A stretch of 64,000 bases of DNA from JBBDSJ01 sp040905025 (GCA_040905025.1 JBBDSJ010000122.1:15476-79475), one strand, 5' to 3'. Shown: positions 16,440 to 26,843, counted from the stretch's first letter. Notes: a model not told the origin generated them from the sequence alone. Numbers and translations: made by a program.

Positions 16440-17582
16440 TCAGTCTGCCTGACGCCGCAAAAATGCCGGAATATCAAGGTAATCGGGATCGGATTCCTGC
16501 GGCTTGTGCGACTTGCCGCTGGCATCCTGGTTCCGCATGACGGCTGGCCGATCCAGGGATTTGTAGTCGACTTCGGCACCGGCAGCCTGCACCAGCTTCA
16601 CTTTGCCGGTTTCTTCCTGCTGCACCGCCTGGCCAAGGCCGGTCGCGACAATGGTAACGCGCAAATCACCCTGCATGGCCGGGTCAATGACGGTTCCCAC
16701 CACCACGGTGGCATTGTCAGAGGCAAAACCCTTGACCGTATTACCAACCTCATTGAACTCGCCAATCGACATATCCATACCGGCCGTAATATTGACCAGA
16801 ATGCCGCGGGCACCGGACAGGTTAACATCTTCCAGCAATGGACTGGAGATTGCTGATTCTGCCGCCTTGACGGCCCGATCGTCGCCCGTAGCCTTGCCGG
16901 ATCCCATCATCGCCATACCCATTTCCGACATGACTGTACGGACATCGGCAAAATCAACGTTGATCAGCCCCGGCCGGGTGATGAGCTCAGCAATACCCTG
17001 TACCGCACCGAGCAGAACATCATTGGCCGCCTTGAATGCATCCAGCAGGCTGATCTTGTCTCCCAGTACTGACAGCAGTTTTTCATTCGGGATTGTGATC
17101 AGCGAGTCAACATACTGCGTCAGCTCCTTGATACCATCGTCGGCAATCTGACCACGCTTTTTGCCTTCAAACGCGAATGGCCGGGTCACCACGGCAACCG
17201 TGAGAATACCCATTTCACGGGCGACCTGGGCGACGATGGGTGCCGCACCGGTACCGGTACCACCGCCCATGCCGGCAGTGATAAAGACCATGTCCGCACC
17301 TTCCAGTACATCCATGATACGGTCACGATCCTCCAGTGCTGCCTGCCGGCCAACATCCGGATTGGCACCGGCACCTAGCCCCTTGGTGATATTGCTACCC
17401 AACTGCAACAGCGTTTTGGCTGTGGAATTTTTTAATGCCTGCGAGTCGGTATTACCGCAAATAAAATCGACTCCTTCAATATTGGCATTAACCATATGTT
17501 GCAGGGCGTTACCACCGCCACCGCCAACACCGATGACCTTGATAATGGCCGTCTGGTTCTCTGCATCGACTAGTTCAAACAT
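16440..17582 (-). CDS. ftsZ: Cell division GTPase FtsZ
   Basis: Tubulin-like GTPase that forms the Z ring. The 380-residue protein has the tubulin signature GGGTGTG at 106-112, the synergy-loop motif NVDFADV near 207, a variable linker and a C-terminal conserved peptide (DYLDIPAFLRRQ) that binds FtsA, ZipA and ZapD. A strong Shine-Dalgarno (GGAGG at 17591-17595) precedes ATG 17582. The 124-base gap to ftsA holds a small inverted repeat (GTTAC/GTAAC, about 17645-17659) and may contain a separate ftsZ promoter. Confidence 0.99.
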   Translation of the reverse strand: MFELVDAENQTAIIKVIGVGGGGGNALQHMVNANIEGVDFICGNTDSQALKNSTAKTLLQLGSNITKGLGAGANPDVGRQAALEDRDRIMDVLEGADMVFITAGMGGGTGTGAAPIVAQVAREMGILTVAVVTRPFAFEGKKRGQIADDGIKELTQYVDSLITIPNEKLLSVLGDKISLLDAFKAANDVLLGAVQGIAELITRPGLINVDFADVRTVMSEMGMAMMGSGKATGDDRAVKAAESAISSPLLEDVNLSGARGILVNITAGMDMSIGEFNEVGNTVKGFASDNATVVVGTVIDPAMQGDLRVTIVATGLGQAVQQEETGKVKLVQAAGAEVDYKSLDRPAVMRNQDASGKSHKPQESDPDYLDIPAFLRRQAD

Positions 17583-17706
17583 GTTGATATCCTCCGCGCG
17601 AAAAAATGAATATGTATCTGCCGTGAATCTGACCTTTTAAATAATGTGTTACCTGTTGTAACCCGGTACATGCAACCACCTTGTAAATGAGCTGTAATTG
17701 CATGGC

Positions 17707-18942
17707 CTAAAAATTGCCCTGGAACCAGCCTTTCATGCGCTCCAGCAAACCCTGAAAACCGCCGTCCTTGTGCAAATGCGGCAGACTCTCACGCTGCTGC
17801 CGGAGACCGAACAACAACAGACCAACGCCGGTCGCATGAATCGGATTACGCACAACGTCAGACAGGCCGGTCACGTACTGTGGCAAGCCCAGCCGCACCG
17901 GCATATGGAAAATCTCTTCCGCCAGATCGACGGCACCTTCCATCTTCGAACTACCGCCGGTAAGCACCACACCGGCGGCGATCATGTCTTCAAAACCACT
18001 GCGCCGCAGTTCCGCCTGCACCAGTGTGAATAATTCCTCATATCTGGGCTCAACGACTTCGGCCAGCGTCTGGCGCGCAAGCCGCCGTGCCGGTCGGTCA
18101 CCGACGCTCGGTACTTCAATAGTTTCATCCGGACTCGCCAGCTGCGTTAACGCACAGGCATATTTGATCTTGATGTCTTCGGCATGCTGCGTCGGTGTTC
18201 GCAGTGCCACGGCGATATCGTTGGTGACCTGATCGCCGGCAATCGGAATAACTGCGGTATGCGCGATGGCGCCGCCGGTAAATACGGCGATATCGGTTGT
18301 GCCACCACCAATATCGACCAGACAAACACCCAGCTCTTTCTCATCTTCAGTCAACACTGACTGACTTGATGCCAGTTGCTCGAGAATAATATCGTCAACT
18401 TCAAGCCCGCAGCGGCGCACACACTTGATAATATTCTGCGCGGCACTGACTGCACCCGTGACCATATGTACCTTGGCTTCCAGCCGCACACCTGACATGC
18501 CAATCGGCTCTTTCACACCTTCCTGCGAATCGACCACGAATTCCTGCGGCAGGATATGCAGAATCTTCTGATCGGCCGGAATCGCCACTGCACGCGCCGC
18601 ATCTATGACCCGATCGATATCACCGGCGGTCACTTCGTGATCCCGGATTGCCACTATGCCGTGCGAATTCAGGCTGCGGATATGGCTGCCGGCGATACCG
18701 GCATAGACTGAATGAATCTCGCAGCCGGCCATCAATTCAGCTTCTTCTATGGCACGCTGGATTGAATGCACGGTGGATTCAATGTTCACAACAACACCAC
18801 GCTTTAATCCGCGTGACGGGTTTGAACCGATGCCGATGATCTCGACCTCATCCTCGCCAACGATCTCACCAACAATCGCGACTACCTTGGATGTGCCAAT
18901 ATCGAGTCCTACAATCAGATTTTTGTCTGTTTTTCTGCCCAT
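17707..18942 (-). CDS. ftsA: Cell division protein FtsA
   Basis: Actin-like ATPase that tethers FtsZ to the membrane and recruits late division proteins. The 411 residues have the actin-fold phosphate-1 motif (LDIGTSKV, about 13-20), the SHS2/1C domain inserted near 90-165, the phosphate-2 motif (DIGGGTTD) and a C-terminal amphipathic helix (GLLERMKGWFQGNF) for membrane binding. It lies two bases after the ftsQ stop. Confidence 0.98.
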   Translation of the reverse strand: MGRKTDKNLIVGLDIGTSKVVAIVGEIVGEDEVEIIGIGSNPSRGLKRGVVVNIESTVHSIQRAIEEAELMAGCEIHSVYAGIAGSHIRSLNSHGIVAIRDHEVTAGDIDRVIDAARAVAIPADQKILHILPQEFVVDSQEGVKEPIGMSGVRLEAKVHMVTGAVSAAQNIIKCVRRCGLEVDDIILEQLASSQSVLTEDEKELGVCLVDIGGGTTDIAVFTGGAIAHTAVIPIAGDQVTNDIAVALRTPTQHAEDIKIKYACALTQLASPDETIEVPSVGDRPARRLARQTLAEVVEPRYEELFTLVQAELRRSGFEDMIAAGVVLTGGSSKMEGAVDLAEEIFHMPVRLGLPQYVTGLSDVVRNPIHATGVGLLLFGLRQQRESLPHLHKDGGFQGLLERMKGWFQGNF

Positions 18943-18944
18943 TT

Positions 18945-19799
18945 TTATACCGCTCCATCGCCTTGTGCAGTAGCACGCGCTGCCTTGTTGAACCGTACGG
19001 CGAAGCCGTTCGGGTAACGCATGTCCACATAAACCGCACGGTTCAATTGATCGCCGAGGTTCTCTGACACCAGTGTGACAAACCGCTGCAAGCGCTGATT
19101 GAATGCCTCACGGCCAAGTACCACCTGCAAACCCGTGCGGGTAATAAACGACCATGCCCGCCGCTCGGTCAGTTCAAGTTCCGCAATCTCGATTCCCAGC
19201 GGCGCCAGCGCCTGCTGTAATTGCAGCAAGTGCTGTGTCATCTGTGCCTGCGTGTTATCTGGCCCGTTAAGCTGCGGCAGGTTTTCAAGCTGCGCTACCT
19301 GCTGTGGTTGAAAATAATCCCCGTCAGCATTGACCAGCCCGCTATCCGCCCAGCGCGCCAATGGCAACTGTTCCCGGATTGACACCTGTAATGCATCCGA
19401 CCAGACCCGTTGTACCTGCACGTCACGTACCCAGGGTTCGGCAGCTACTGCATCACGCAGCGCCGCAACATCAACACTGAAAAAGCCACCACGTATCTTG
19501 CGGCTCACCAGTTGCTGAATATCGGCCTGGCTCAAGTGCCGGAATTCGCCTTCTATCCGTACCTGTTTTATCGGCAGTGTCTGCGGTTGCAGCAGATGCA
19601 GCGCGGCAGCAATCAAGCCGAGCAGTAATAACAGGCTCAGTACACCGCCGATCAAGAACGACCGGCTTGTGTTGTTGGCATCAGCCTCCGCAGCATCAAT
19701 ATCCACAGCTTCGGTTTCCAGACGCCGGGACGCCGTGCGCTTTGCCGCAGTCGGGGTAAAGCCGGTCGGCATACTTATGTATTGTTCGTCGGTACCCAT
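18945..19799 (-). CDS. ftsQ: Cell division protein FtsQ
   Basis: Bitopic inner-membrane protein that scaffolds FtsB and FtsL in the divisome. The 284 residues comprise a cytoplasmic tail, one membrane helix (about 48-70), a POTRA domain (about 76-145) and the beta domain. I keep ATG 19799, which has GGAG about ten bases upstream and overlaps the end of ddlB. ATG 19772, just after the ddlB stop, would remove nine residues but has no Shine-Dalgarno. Confidence 0.95.
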   Translation of the reverse strand: MGTDEQYISMPTGFTPTAAKRTASRRLETEAVDIDAAEADANNTSRSFLIGGVLSLLLLLGLIAAALHLLQPQTLPIKQVRIEGEFRHLSQADIQQLVSRKIRGGFFSVDVAALRDAVAAEPWVRDVQVQRVWSDALQVSIREQLPLARWADSGLVNADGDYFQPQQVAQLENLPQLNGPDNTQAQMTQHLLQLQQALAPLGIEIAELELTERRAWSFITRTGLQVVLGREAFNQRLQRFVTLVSENLGDQLNRAVYVDMRYPNGFAVRFNKAARATAQGDGAV

Positions 19800-20728
19800 G
19801 CCAGCTTGCGCTCCATACTCGTATCCAGAATGCGTAATACCAGTTCATCAAAATCCATACCGGCCTGTGCTGCCGCCATCGGCACCAGCGAGTGATCAGT
19901 CATACCGGGTACCGTGTTAACTTCCAGCAACCATGGCTGCTGGGCACTGTCGAGCATCAGATCCACCCGGCCCCAGCAGCTGGCACCAATCGCACTGAAC
20001 GCGTACTGGCACAGTGCGGCAATATCAGCCTCGACTTCGGCAGCCAGACCACACGGACAATAATAATGTGTGCTGTCAGCCAGATACTTGGCTTCAAAGT
20101 CATAAAAAGTGCGCGGCGTTTCCAGCCGGATAAGTGGCAATACCTGCGTCCCGAGAATACTGGCCGTGTACTCAGCGCCGCTGATCCAGCGTTCTACCAG
20201 CACGATGTCGTCATGACCGGCGGCGGCTTCATAGGCGGCAGTGATCTGCTCCGCCTGTTCAACCCGGCTCATGCCAATGCTCGAACCTTCATGCACCGGT
20301 TTCACTGCCAGCGGAAATCCGGCTTCATCGGCAAAGGCCTGTAATTCCACGGCACTGCGTACCACCGCATGTGGTGGTGTCGATATACCGAGCTCGAGCC
20401 AGATCTGCTTGGTGCGCAACTTGTCCATACCCAGTGCCGAACCAAGCACACCACTGCCGGTGTATGGAATCCCGAGCCATTCAAGCGCACCCTGAACGGC
20501 ACCGTCTTCACCGCCACGGCCATGCAGTAGAATAAATGCACGTTCAAACCGGCCGCTTCGCAATGGCTCAAACAGGCCGTCCTGCGGATCCACGCCATGG
20601 GCATCAATGCCCTGGCGTTGCAATGCCGCCAGCACTGCGTTGCCGCTTTTCAGCGAAATTTCGCGTTCGGCCGAATTACCGCCGAGTAACACCGCGACTT
20701 TGCCGTATTGCCGGTTTGCTGTAGTCAC
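19775..20728 (-). CDS. ddlB: D-alanine--D-alanine ligase
   Basis: ATP-grasp ligase making the D-Ala-D-Ala dipeptide for MurF. Of 317 residues, the N-terminal GGNSAEREISLKSG motif, the ATP-grasp loop HEGSSIGMSR and the C-terminal EVNTVPGMTDHSL are typical of DdlB. The start codon is GTG (20726-20728), overlapping the murB stop in GTGA, so expression is probably coupled to murB. Placement between murB and ftsQ is the standard dcw order. Confidence 0.98.
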   Translation of the reverse strand: MTTANRQYGKVAVLLGGNSAEREISLKSGNAVLAALQRQGIDAHGVDPQDGLFEPLRSGRFERAFILLHGRGGEDGAVQGALEWLGIPYTGSGVLGSALGMDKLRTKQIWLELGISTPPHAVVRSAVELQAFADEAGFPLAVKPVHEGSSIGMSRVEQAEQITAAYEAAAGHDDIVLVERWISGAEYTASILGTQVLPLIRLETPRTFYDFEAKYLADSTHYYCPCGLAAEVEADIAALCQYAFSAIGASCWGRVDLMLDSAQQPWLLEVNTVPGMTDHSLVPMAAAQAGMDFDELVLRILDTSMERKLAWVPTNNT

Positions 20729-21690
20729 AGCCGATCGTCCTCGTTACGTTCCGGTAGAACTTCACCAATCACCCTGACTTCCGGAATCAATTCAATACCG
20801 GTCATGACCCGAATTGTCTGGCGCACATGTTCAATCAACGCTTCAATATCGGCCGCGCTCGCGCCACCGTGATTGATAATGAAATTCGCATGTTTCTCTG
20901 CAACACCCGCAGCACCTATGCGGAAACCTTTCAGCCCGGCCTGTTCAATCAGACGGCCGGCATGGTCACCCGGCGGATTACGAAATACCGAACCACAACT
21001 CGGCAGACCCATGGGCTGGCTCGCACCACGCTCGGCAAGCAGGTCACGAATACGCTGTCTGGCCTGCGCATCAATATCGGGTTGCAGGCGCAAACCCGCG
21101 GCCACAAACCAGCATTCGGCTGCAGCTTTTACACTGCGATATCCGATTTCGAAATCCTTGCTGTGTAAACGCTGGCGCTGACCATGCCGATTCATCACGT
21201 CAACCCAGTCGATAATGGTCCAGGTCTCACCGCCCCAGGCACCGGCATTCATCGCCAGCGCGCCACCCAGAGTGCCGGGAATGCCGGCCAGAAATTCCGC
21301 CCCGGTCAGGCCGACCTCGGCACTGAAACGGGCCAGTTTGGCGCAGGCAACCCCGGCATTCGCGCTGATAGTCAATTCACCTGTGTGTTGCAGGTTGTCC
21401 GGAATCAAGGCCAGCGAAATCACTGTGCCGGCAACACCACCGTCGCGTACCAGCAGGTTGCTGCCAAGACCCAGCCAGGTCAGCGGCTCGCTCGCTGGTA
21501 ACTGCGCCAGGAATGCAGCCAGATCATCAAGATCGGCCGGCTGATAAAAGCGCTCGGCCGGGCCACCCACCCGCCAGGTGGTATGGCGCGACAATGGCTC
21601 GTTCACTTTCAACTCACCACGCATCAGTACTCCTGCCGGCGGTATCCCGTTGAGTTGCATTTCCTGGTTGTGAGCGGTCGCAGAGGGCAT
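20725..21690 (-). CDS. murB: UDP-N-acetylenolpyruvoylglucosamine reductase MurB
   Basis: FAD enzyme that reduces the MurA product to UDP-MurNAc with NADPH. The 321-residue protein has the FAD-binding domain (NTTWRVGG-like HTTWRVGGPAE, LGLGSNLLVRDGG) and the C-terminal catalytic region with GSVFRNP, whose serine donates the proton, and HANFIINHGGASA. This is the short dcw-encoded form rather than the enterobacterial type I enzyme. It follows murC by nine bases. Confidence 0.97.
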   Translation of the reverse strand: MPSATAHNQEMQLNGIPPAGVLMRGELKVNEPLSRHTTWRVGGPAERFYQPADLDDLAAFLAQLPASEPLTWLGLGSNLLVRDGGVAGTVISLALIPDNLQHTGELTISANAGVACAKLARFSAEVGLTGAEFLAGIPGTLGGALAMNAGAWGGETWTIIDWVDVMNRHGQRQRLHSKDFEIGYRSVKAAAECWFVAAGLRLQPDIDAQARQRIRDLLAERGASQPMGLPSCGSVFRNPPGDHAGRLIEQAGLKGFRIGAAGVAEKHANFIINHGGASAADIEALIEHVRQTIRVMTGIELIPEVRVIGEVLPERNEDDRL

Positions 21691-21699
21691 CAGTCAATC

Positions 21700-23112
21700 T
21701 CAATGCACTGCACCGGTGAAACGACGTTTAAGTTCCGGTGCCAGTGAACCGATATCACCGGCACCCAGCACCAACAGCAAATCATTCGGCTGTAACACAC
21801 CAGGCAATAACGAATAGACTTCGTCCCGTTCCTCGACAAACACCGGCTCGACCTGGCCCCGCAGGCGAATCGCACGGCACAGCGAACGGCTGTCAGCTCC
21901 TGCAATAGCCGTTTCACCGGCCGGATAAATATCCAGCAGTAGCAATACATCTATACGTGACAGCACCTGTACGAAGTCTTCAAACAAATCCCGCGTACGC
22001 GTGTAACGATGCGGCTGAAACACAACGACCACCCGCCGAGCCGGCCAGCCCGCGCGTACCGCTTCCAGCGTGCAACTGATTTCGCTCGGGTGATGGGCAT
22101 AGTCATCTATCAACAAGACGTTGTTATCAATTTCACCAAGCACCTGCAGACGCCGGCCGATACCCTGAAAATCTTTCAGGCCCCTGGCTATCACACTGCG
22201 CTCAACGCCCATTTCTTCGGCGACCGCAATCGCTGCCAGCGCATTCAGCACATTATGTTTACCGGGCAGATTCAATTCGTATTCATGCCCCGGATCATCC
22301 GCGCCCCGGTGCGCACTGAACCAGCAGCGGCTGCCGGATTGACGCAGCAAACGGCCCTGCAAATCGGCTTCGGCATCAATGCCATAAGTCAGAATCGGCC
22401 GCGACACCTCTGCCAGAATATCGCGCACACCGGGATCGTCATTGCAGACCACGGCGAGACCGTAAAACGGCAAGCGATGCAGAAACTCGATGAAATGCTG
22501 GCGCAGATTGGCGTAATCACCGCCGTAAGTTTCCAGATGATCAGCATCAATATTGGTCAATACCGACAACATCGGTTGCAGATGTAAAAATGACGCATCG
22601 CTTTCATCGGCTTCGGCCACAAAGTAGCGGCCTGTGCCCAGCTTCGCATGTGTACCCGAACTGTTCAGCAAGCCACCGATTACATAAGTTGGATCCAGAT
22701 TACCTTCCGCCAGTACACTGGCGATCAGACTCGTGGTCGTGGTTTTGCCATGTGTGCCGGCCACGGCAATACCCTGGGCAAAGCGCATCAACTCGGCGAG
22801 CATTTCGGCGCGCGGTACAATCGGGATACGTAATTGCCGCGCCGCATCGAGTTCCGGATTACTGCGCTGTATCGCACTTGATACCACCACAACATCACTG
22901 CCGTTGACATGCTCCGGCACATGTCCCTGTAAAATCCTGACGCCGAGCCCCTGTAGATGCCGGGTCATTGCATTCGCACACAAGTCTGAACCACTGACTT
23001 CATAACCGAGGTTATGCAGGACTTCGGCAATACCGCCCATACCGGCACCACCGACACCGACAAAGTGGATATGTTTGACACGACCCATCCGGTGTTCACG
23101 CGGCGTCGGCAT
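21700..23112 (-). CDS. murC: UDP-N-acetylmuramate--L-alanine ligase MurC
   Basis: First Mur ligase; adds L-Ala to UDP-MurNAc. The 470-residue protein has an N-terminal Rossmann domain (HFVGVGGAGMGGIAE), the ATP-binding GTHGKTTTT at 119-127 and a C-terminal ligase domain (DDYAHHPSEI, FQPHRYTRT). ATG 23112 lies inside the last 17 bases of murG. A second start, MGRVKHIHFVG, eight codons in, would avoid the overlap. Confidence 0.98.
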   Translation of the reverse strand: MPTPREHRMGRVKHIHFVGVGGAGMGGIAEVLHNLGYEVSGSDLCANAMTRHLQGLGVRILQGHVPEHVNGSDVVVVSSAIQRSNPELDAARQLRIPIVPRAEMLAELMRFAQGIAVAGTHGKTTTTSLIASVLAEGNLDPTYVIGGLLNSSGTHAKLGTGRYFVAEADESDASFLHLQPMLSVLTNIDADHLETYGGDYANLRQHFIEFLHRLPFYGLAVVCNDDPGVRDILAEVSRPILTYGIDAEADLQGRLLRQSGSRCWFSAHRGADDPGHEYELNLPGKHNVLNALAAIAVAEEMGVERSVIARGLKDFQGIGRRLQVLGEIDNNVLLIDDYAHHPSEISCTLEAVRAGWPARRVVVVFQPHRYTRTRDLFEDFVQVLSRIDVLLLLDIYPAGETAIAGADSRSLCRAIRLRGQVEPVFVEERDEVYSLLPGVLQPNDLLLVLGAGDIGSLAPELKRRFTGAVH

Positions 23113-24187
23113 GCGCCACCTCCAGGCAAATATCAGCCATCTGTTGTGCCGCCTGCGGTCGCGCCAACGCGCGCGCCTTGTTGGCCATATCGATCAATTT
23201 CGCCCGTTCATTACCCAGCACTTGCAACTGACTCGCCAGCGTCGCCGGTGTCAGCAATTGTTCCTGTATCAGGACAGCGCCACCGGCCTGACTCAACCAG
23301 CGCGCATTTGCCGTTTGATGGTCATCGACGGCATGCGGAAACGGCACCAGTACAGCACCGAGTCCAACTGCAGTAAGTTCCGCCAGCGTCAGTGCTCCGG
23401 CACGGCAAATCACCAGATCAGCCCAGCTATATGCCGCCGCCATATCATCAATAAACGCACCGACACGGGCACGAATATTCAGCGTCAAATAATTGCGCTG
23501 GACCAAATCGGCATCGCGCTCACCGGTCTGATGCCATACTTCTATATTTTCCGCGCCCAGCTGCGCCTGCAATTGGCCCACTGCTGCCGGCACCACCTGA
23601 TTGAGTCGATGCGCACCCTGACTGCCACCGACTATCAGCAAACGTAAACCGCGGCGACCGGCAAACCGTTCGTCCGGTACCGGTAAATTATGCAGACTGC
23701 TACGTACCGGATTCCCTACCTCGGTTACCTTGTCACCGGCGTCGGTCAGCGTTCCCGGAAACGCGACCAACACCCGCTGCGCCAGACGACTGAGCCAGCG
23801 ATTGGTCAAGCCGGCAATGGCATTTTGTTCGTGAATGCATAACGGGATCCGCAACAGCCATGCAGCGAGACCGCCGGGACCGCTGACAAAGCCTCCCATC
23901 CCCAGCACCATGGACGGCTGCAAGCGACGTAATATCAATACGGATTGCCATAACGCCCGGGCAATCCGCAGCGGTGCAAACAACAACCCCAAACCATGCT
24001 TGCCGCGTACGCCGGCAACATCTATTTGCTCCAGCACCAGGCCGGCCGCAGGAACCAGCCGCTGTTCCAAACCGCGTGGCGAACCCAGCCAGATCACTTC
24101 ATGGCCACGCGCACGCAACTCGTCCGCCATGGCGAGCCCCGGGAAAACGTGGCCGCCGGTGCCAGCTGCCATGATCACGATCAACAT
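23096..24187 (-). CDS. murG: Lipid II synthase MurG (GlcNAc transferase)
   Basis: Membrane-associated GT-B glycosyltransferase that adds GlcNAc to lipid I, forming lipid II on the inner leaflet. The family start MLIVIMAAGTGGHVFPGLA begins at ATG 24187, preceded by an excellent Shine-Dalgarno (GGAGG at 24191-24197 region). I prefer this to an upstream ATG at 24214. The resulting 363 residues match normal length. The GGSQGA motif near 190 and the UDP-GlcNAc pocket region (CRAGALTLAEL) are present. Confidence 0.97.
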   Translation of the reverse strand: MLIVIMAAGTGGHVFPGLAMADELRARGHEVIWLGSPRGLEQRLVPAAGLVLEQIDVAGVRGKHGLGLLFAPLRIARALWQSVLILRRLQPSMVLGMGGFVSGPGGLAAWLLRIPLCIHEQNAIAGLTNRWLSRLAQRVLVAFPGTLTDAGDKVTEVGNPVRSSLHNLPVPDERFAGRRGLRLLIVGGSQGAHRLNQVVPAAVGQLQAQLGAENIEVWHQTGERDADLVQRNYLTLNIRARVGAFIDDMAAAYSWADLVICRAGALTLAELTAVGLGAVLVPFPHAVDDHQTANARWLSQAGGAVLIQEQLLTPATLASQLQVLGNERAKLIDMANKARALARPQAAQQMADICLEVAHADAA

Positions 24188-24256
24188 ACCCACCTCCGGC
24201 TTACGTCCATCCATGGCGCTGCATCCGGCCTGTCATTCAAACCAAATCCGCGCAGA

Positions 24257-25468
24257 CTAGTCAGCAACATAGCGACTGACTCCTGCGGGCAAACGTGCCC
24301 GGGTCGAGCTGCGGGTTTCGTGATCGATGCGCAACAACAAGGCCAGCAAGACACAGGTAACAACCAGACTGTTGCTGCCGTAAGAAAGCAGCGGCAATGT
24401 CAGACCCTTGGTCGGCAACACTCCCATATTCACGCCAATATTAATGAAGGCCTGGATGCCAATGATCAAGCCGATGCCATAGGCCAGATAGGCAGCAAAT
24501 GCCTGGCCGGCCTGCATCGCCAGTTGGCCGATAGTGAATGCGCGCCAGATGATGAAACAGAATAATCCGAGTACCAGCAGACAACCGAATACACCAAGTT
24601 CTTCGGCCAGCACCGAGAAAATAAAATCGGTGTGTGCTTCGGGCAGATAAAAAAGCTTCTGTACGCTGCTGCCAAGCCCGACGCCAAACCATTCACCACG
24701 ACCGAATGCAATCAATGCCTGGGTTAACTGAAAACCGGTATTGAACGGGTCTTGCCAGGGATCGGTAAATGTCATCAGGCGTTGCATACGATACGGTGAC
24801 AACACAGCAAGACTGGCCAGTGCTGTGATAGCTACCAGCATCCAGGCCAGATAGCGACCAAATGGCACACCGCCCAGAAACAGCATGCCGAGCGCGGTTG
24901 TAAACAGCACGACACTGGCACCGAAGTCGGGTTCCAGCAGCAACAACCCGGCGATAGTAGTCATCACCAGCACCGGAATAATGAAGCCGGCAAAACTGTT
25001 ACGTACCTGCTCGGCCTGACGCACCAGATAACCCGCCAGATACACGATCACACACAATTTTGCCGGCTCCGAAGCCTGCAGGTTGATCGGACCCAGGCGG
25101 ATCCAGCGCATGCTGCCATTCACTTCACGACCAATGCCCGGTACCAGTACCAGCGCCAGCAACAGCAAGGCCAGTAACAGCAACGGCACACTCATGAATT
25201 CCCAAACATGCAACGGAATTTTCAGCGTGGCATAAGCGAGTGCTAGACCCAGCATGGCCGCTGCGCCCTGGCGCCAGAGATAGTGCAGTGGTTCACCAAA
25301 TTGCCGATCGGCGATCGTGATCGAGGCCGATGTCATCATGACCAGGCCCAGCGCCAGCGTGAACAGACATACACCCAGCAGGTAGGGATCATAGCCGGAC
25401 AACCATTCCGGTTGTGCCCGGCCGGCATTCATCGGTATGGCCTGGTTGCGTGACATGGTGACCGCCAT
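24257..25468 (-). CDS. ftsW: Septal peptidoglycan polymerase FtsW
   Basis: SEDS-family glycosyltransferase that polymerises lipid II at the septum with FtsI. The 403 residues predict about ten membrane helices. The SEDS signature (GVLPTKGLTLPLLSYGSNSLV) is near 355-375, and the extracellular acidic active-site region with the HTDFIFSVLAEELG motif is near 270-285. The start codon shares its A with the murD stop (TAATG), so translation is coupled. Confidence 0.97.
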   Translation of the reverse strand: MAVTMSRNQAIPMNAGRAQPEWLSGYDPYLLGVCLFTLALGLVMMTSASITIADRQFGEPLHYLWRQGAAAMLGLALAYATLKIPLHVWEFMSVPLLLLALLLLALVLVPGIGREVNGSMRWIRLGPINLQASEPAKLCVIVYLAGYLVRQAEQVRNSFAGFIIPVLVMTTIAGLLLLEPDFGASVVLFTTALGMLFLGGVPFGRYLAWMLVAITALASLAVLSPYRMQRLMTFTDPWQDPFNTGFQLTQALIAFGRGEWFGVGLGSSVQKLFYLPEAHTDFIFSVLAEELGVFGCLLVLGLFCFIIWRAFTIGQLAMQAGQAFAAYLAYGIGLIIGIQAFINIGVNMGVLPTKGLTLPLLSYGSNSLVVTCVLLALLLRIDHETRSSTRARLPAGVSRYVAD

Positions 25469-26835
25469 TACGACAGCTCCTGCACGGCGCGGGTGAATAC
25501 ATCACCGCGGTGTTTGTAATCCCGGAACATATCCAGACTGGCACAGGCAGGTGACAGCAGTACCTTGTCACCGGCGTGCACAGCCGCTGCCGCCGCATTT
25601 ACTGCAGCCGGCATATCAGCAACTGTTTTCACCGGTATCTGTGCTGCAATTGCCGCGGCAATACGATCGGCATCACGGCCCAGCAATATTGCCAACCGTA
25701 CACGGCCACGCATCGCGGCGACGAGTTCATCGAAATCCGCACCCTTGCCATCACCGCCGGCAATCAGGATGACATCATTAACACCGGCCAGTCCGGTAAT
25801 AGCGGCGATGCTGGCACCAACGTTGGTGCCTTTCGAATCGTTATACCAGTCGGCACCGGATTTATGCGCGACCCACTGGCAACGGTGCGGCAAGCCGGCA
25901 AATTCACGCAACGTCTGGCACATTGCCGCGACCGGCAAATCCAGTGCTGTACCGAGTGCCAATGCCGCCAGTGCATTGGACTGATTATGCAAACCCTGCA
26001 AACGGATATCTGCTGTAGCAATCAACTGTTCATTACCACGCACCAGCCAGCCATCGCGCAATCCGAATATCTGCGCATCAGTACCCGGATCCTGCAACGT
26101 AAATGCCAGTGTCTGCCGGTTGGACTGTTGCAGTTCACGCACAAGCGGATCATCCAGATTGATCACCATCACACCACTGCCCTGATAGATACGTGCCTTG
26201 GCTGCCTGATAGGCAGTAATATCGGCGTAACGATCCATGTGATCCGCCGTAATATTCAACACCACTGCCGCCGCCGCATTCAGCGAATGCGTGGTTTCGA
26301 GCTGAAAGCTGGATAATTCAAGGACAAACAAATCCGGTTCCGGTGATGTCAGCAACTCCAGCGCCGGTGGCGCCAGATTGCCACCGGCAGCAGCACGCAA
26401 TCCGGCCTGCGTGGCCATTTGCTGCAGCAGTGTTGTCACAGTGCTTTTACCGTTGGCACCGGTAATTGCAGCAATCGGCGCAGTCACCGACTGCGCAAAC
26501 AATTCAATATCACCCAGTACCGGCACGTTTACTGCCTGCAGCGCCGGTTCATGTAGTGACAACCCCGGACTGACGACCAGACGCGCGGCTTTCATTAGTG
26601 GTGCGGCTGCCAGATCACCAAGAAACAGTGGCACTTGCGGTAGCTCGCGGCGCAACGCGTCAAGCTGTGGTGGATTCGGCCGCGTATCAGCGACAGCAAT
26701 GCGCTCACCGCGACTTGCCAGATAACGTGCACACGCCAACCCGGTCAGTCCCAGACCGATCACGATGCTGTCATAGCGCGTTGCCTGCACCGTGTTGCTG
26801 TTATTGGATGAATGTATGTTCATGGCTGTTTGCAT
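25468..26835 (-). CDS. murD: UDP-N-acetylmuramoylalanine--D-glutamate ligase MurD
   Basis: Second Mur ligase; adds D-Glu. The 455-residue protein has an N-terminal Rossmann-like domain (IVIGLGLTGLACARYL), the ATP loop ITGANGKSTVTTLL, and the C-terminal motif WYNDSKGTNVGAS typical of MurD. About 15 extra residues precede the usual start, including a polar SSNNSNT stretch. A later start is possible, but I see no better initiator. Confidence 0.97.
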   Translation of the reverse strand: MQTAMNIHSSNNSNTVQATRYDSIVIGLGLTGLACARYLASRGERIAVADTRPNPPQLDALRRELPQVPLFLGDLAAAPLMKAARLVVSPGLSLHEPALQAVNVPVLGDIELFAQSVTAPIAAITGANGKSTVTTLLQQMATQAGLRAAAGGNLAPPALELLTSPEPDLFVLELSSFQLETTHSLNAAAAVVLNITADHMDRYADITAYQAAKARIYQGSGVMVINLDDPLVRELQQSNRQTLAFTLQDPGTDAQIFGLRDGWLVRGNEQLIATADIRLQGLHNQSNALAALALGTALDLPVAAMCQTLREFAGLPHRCQWVAHKSGADWYNDSKGTNVGASIAAITGLAGVNDVILIAGGDGKGADFDELVAAMRGRVRLAILLGRDADRIAAAIAAQIPVKTVADMPAAVNAAAAAVHAGDKVLLSPACASLDMFRDYKHRGDVFTRAVQELS

Positions 26836-26843
26836 TTCAGCAC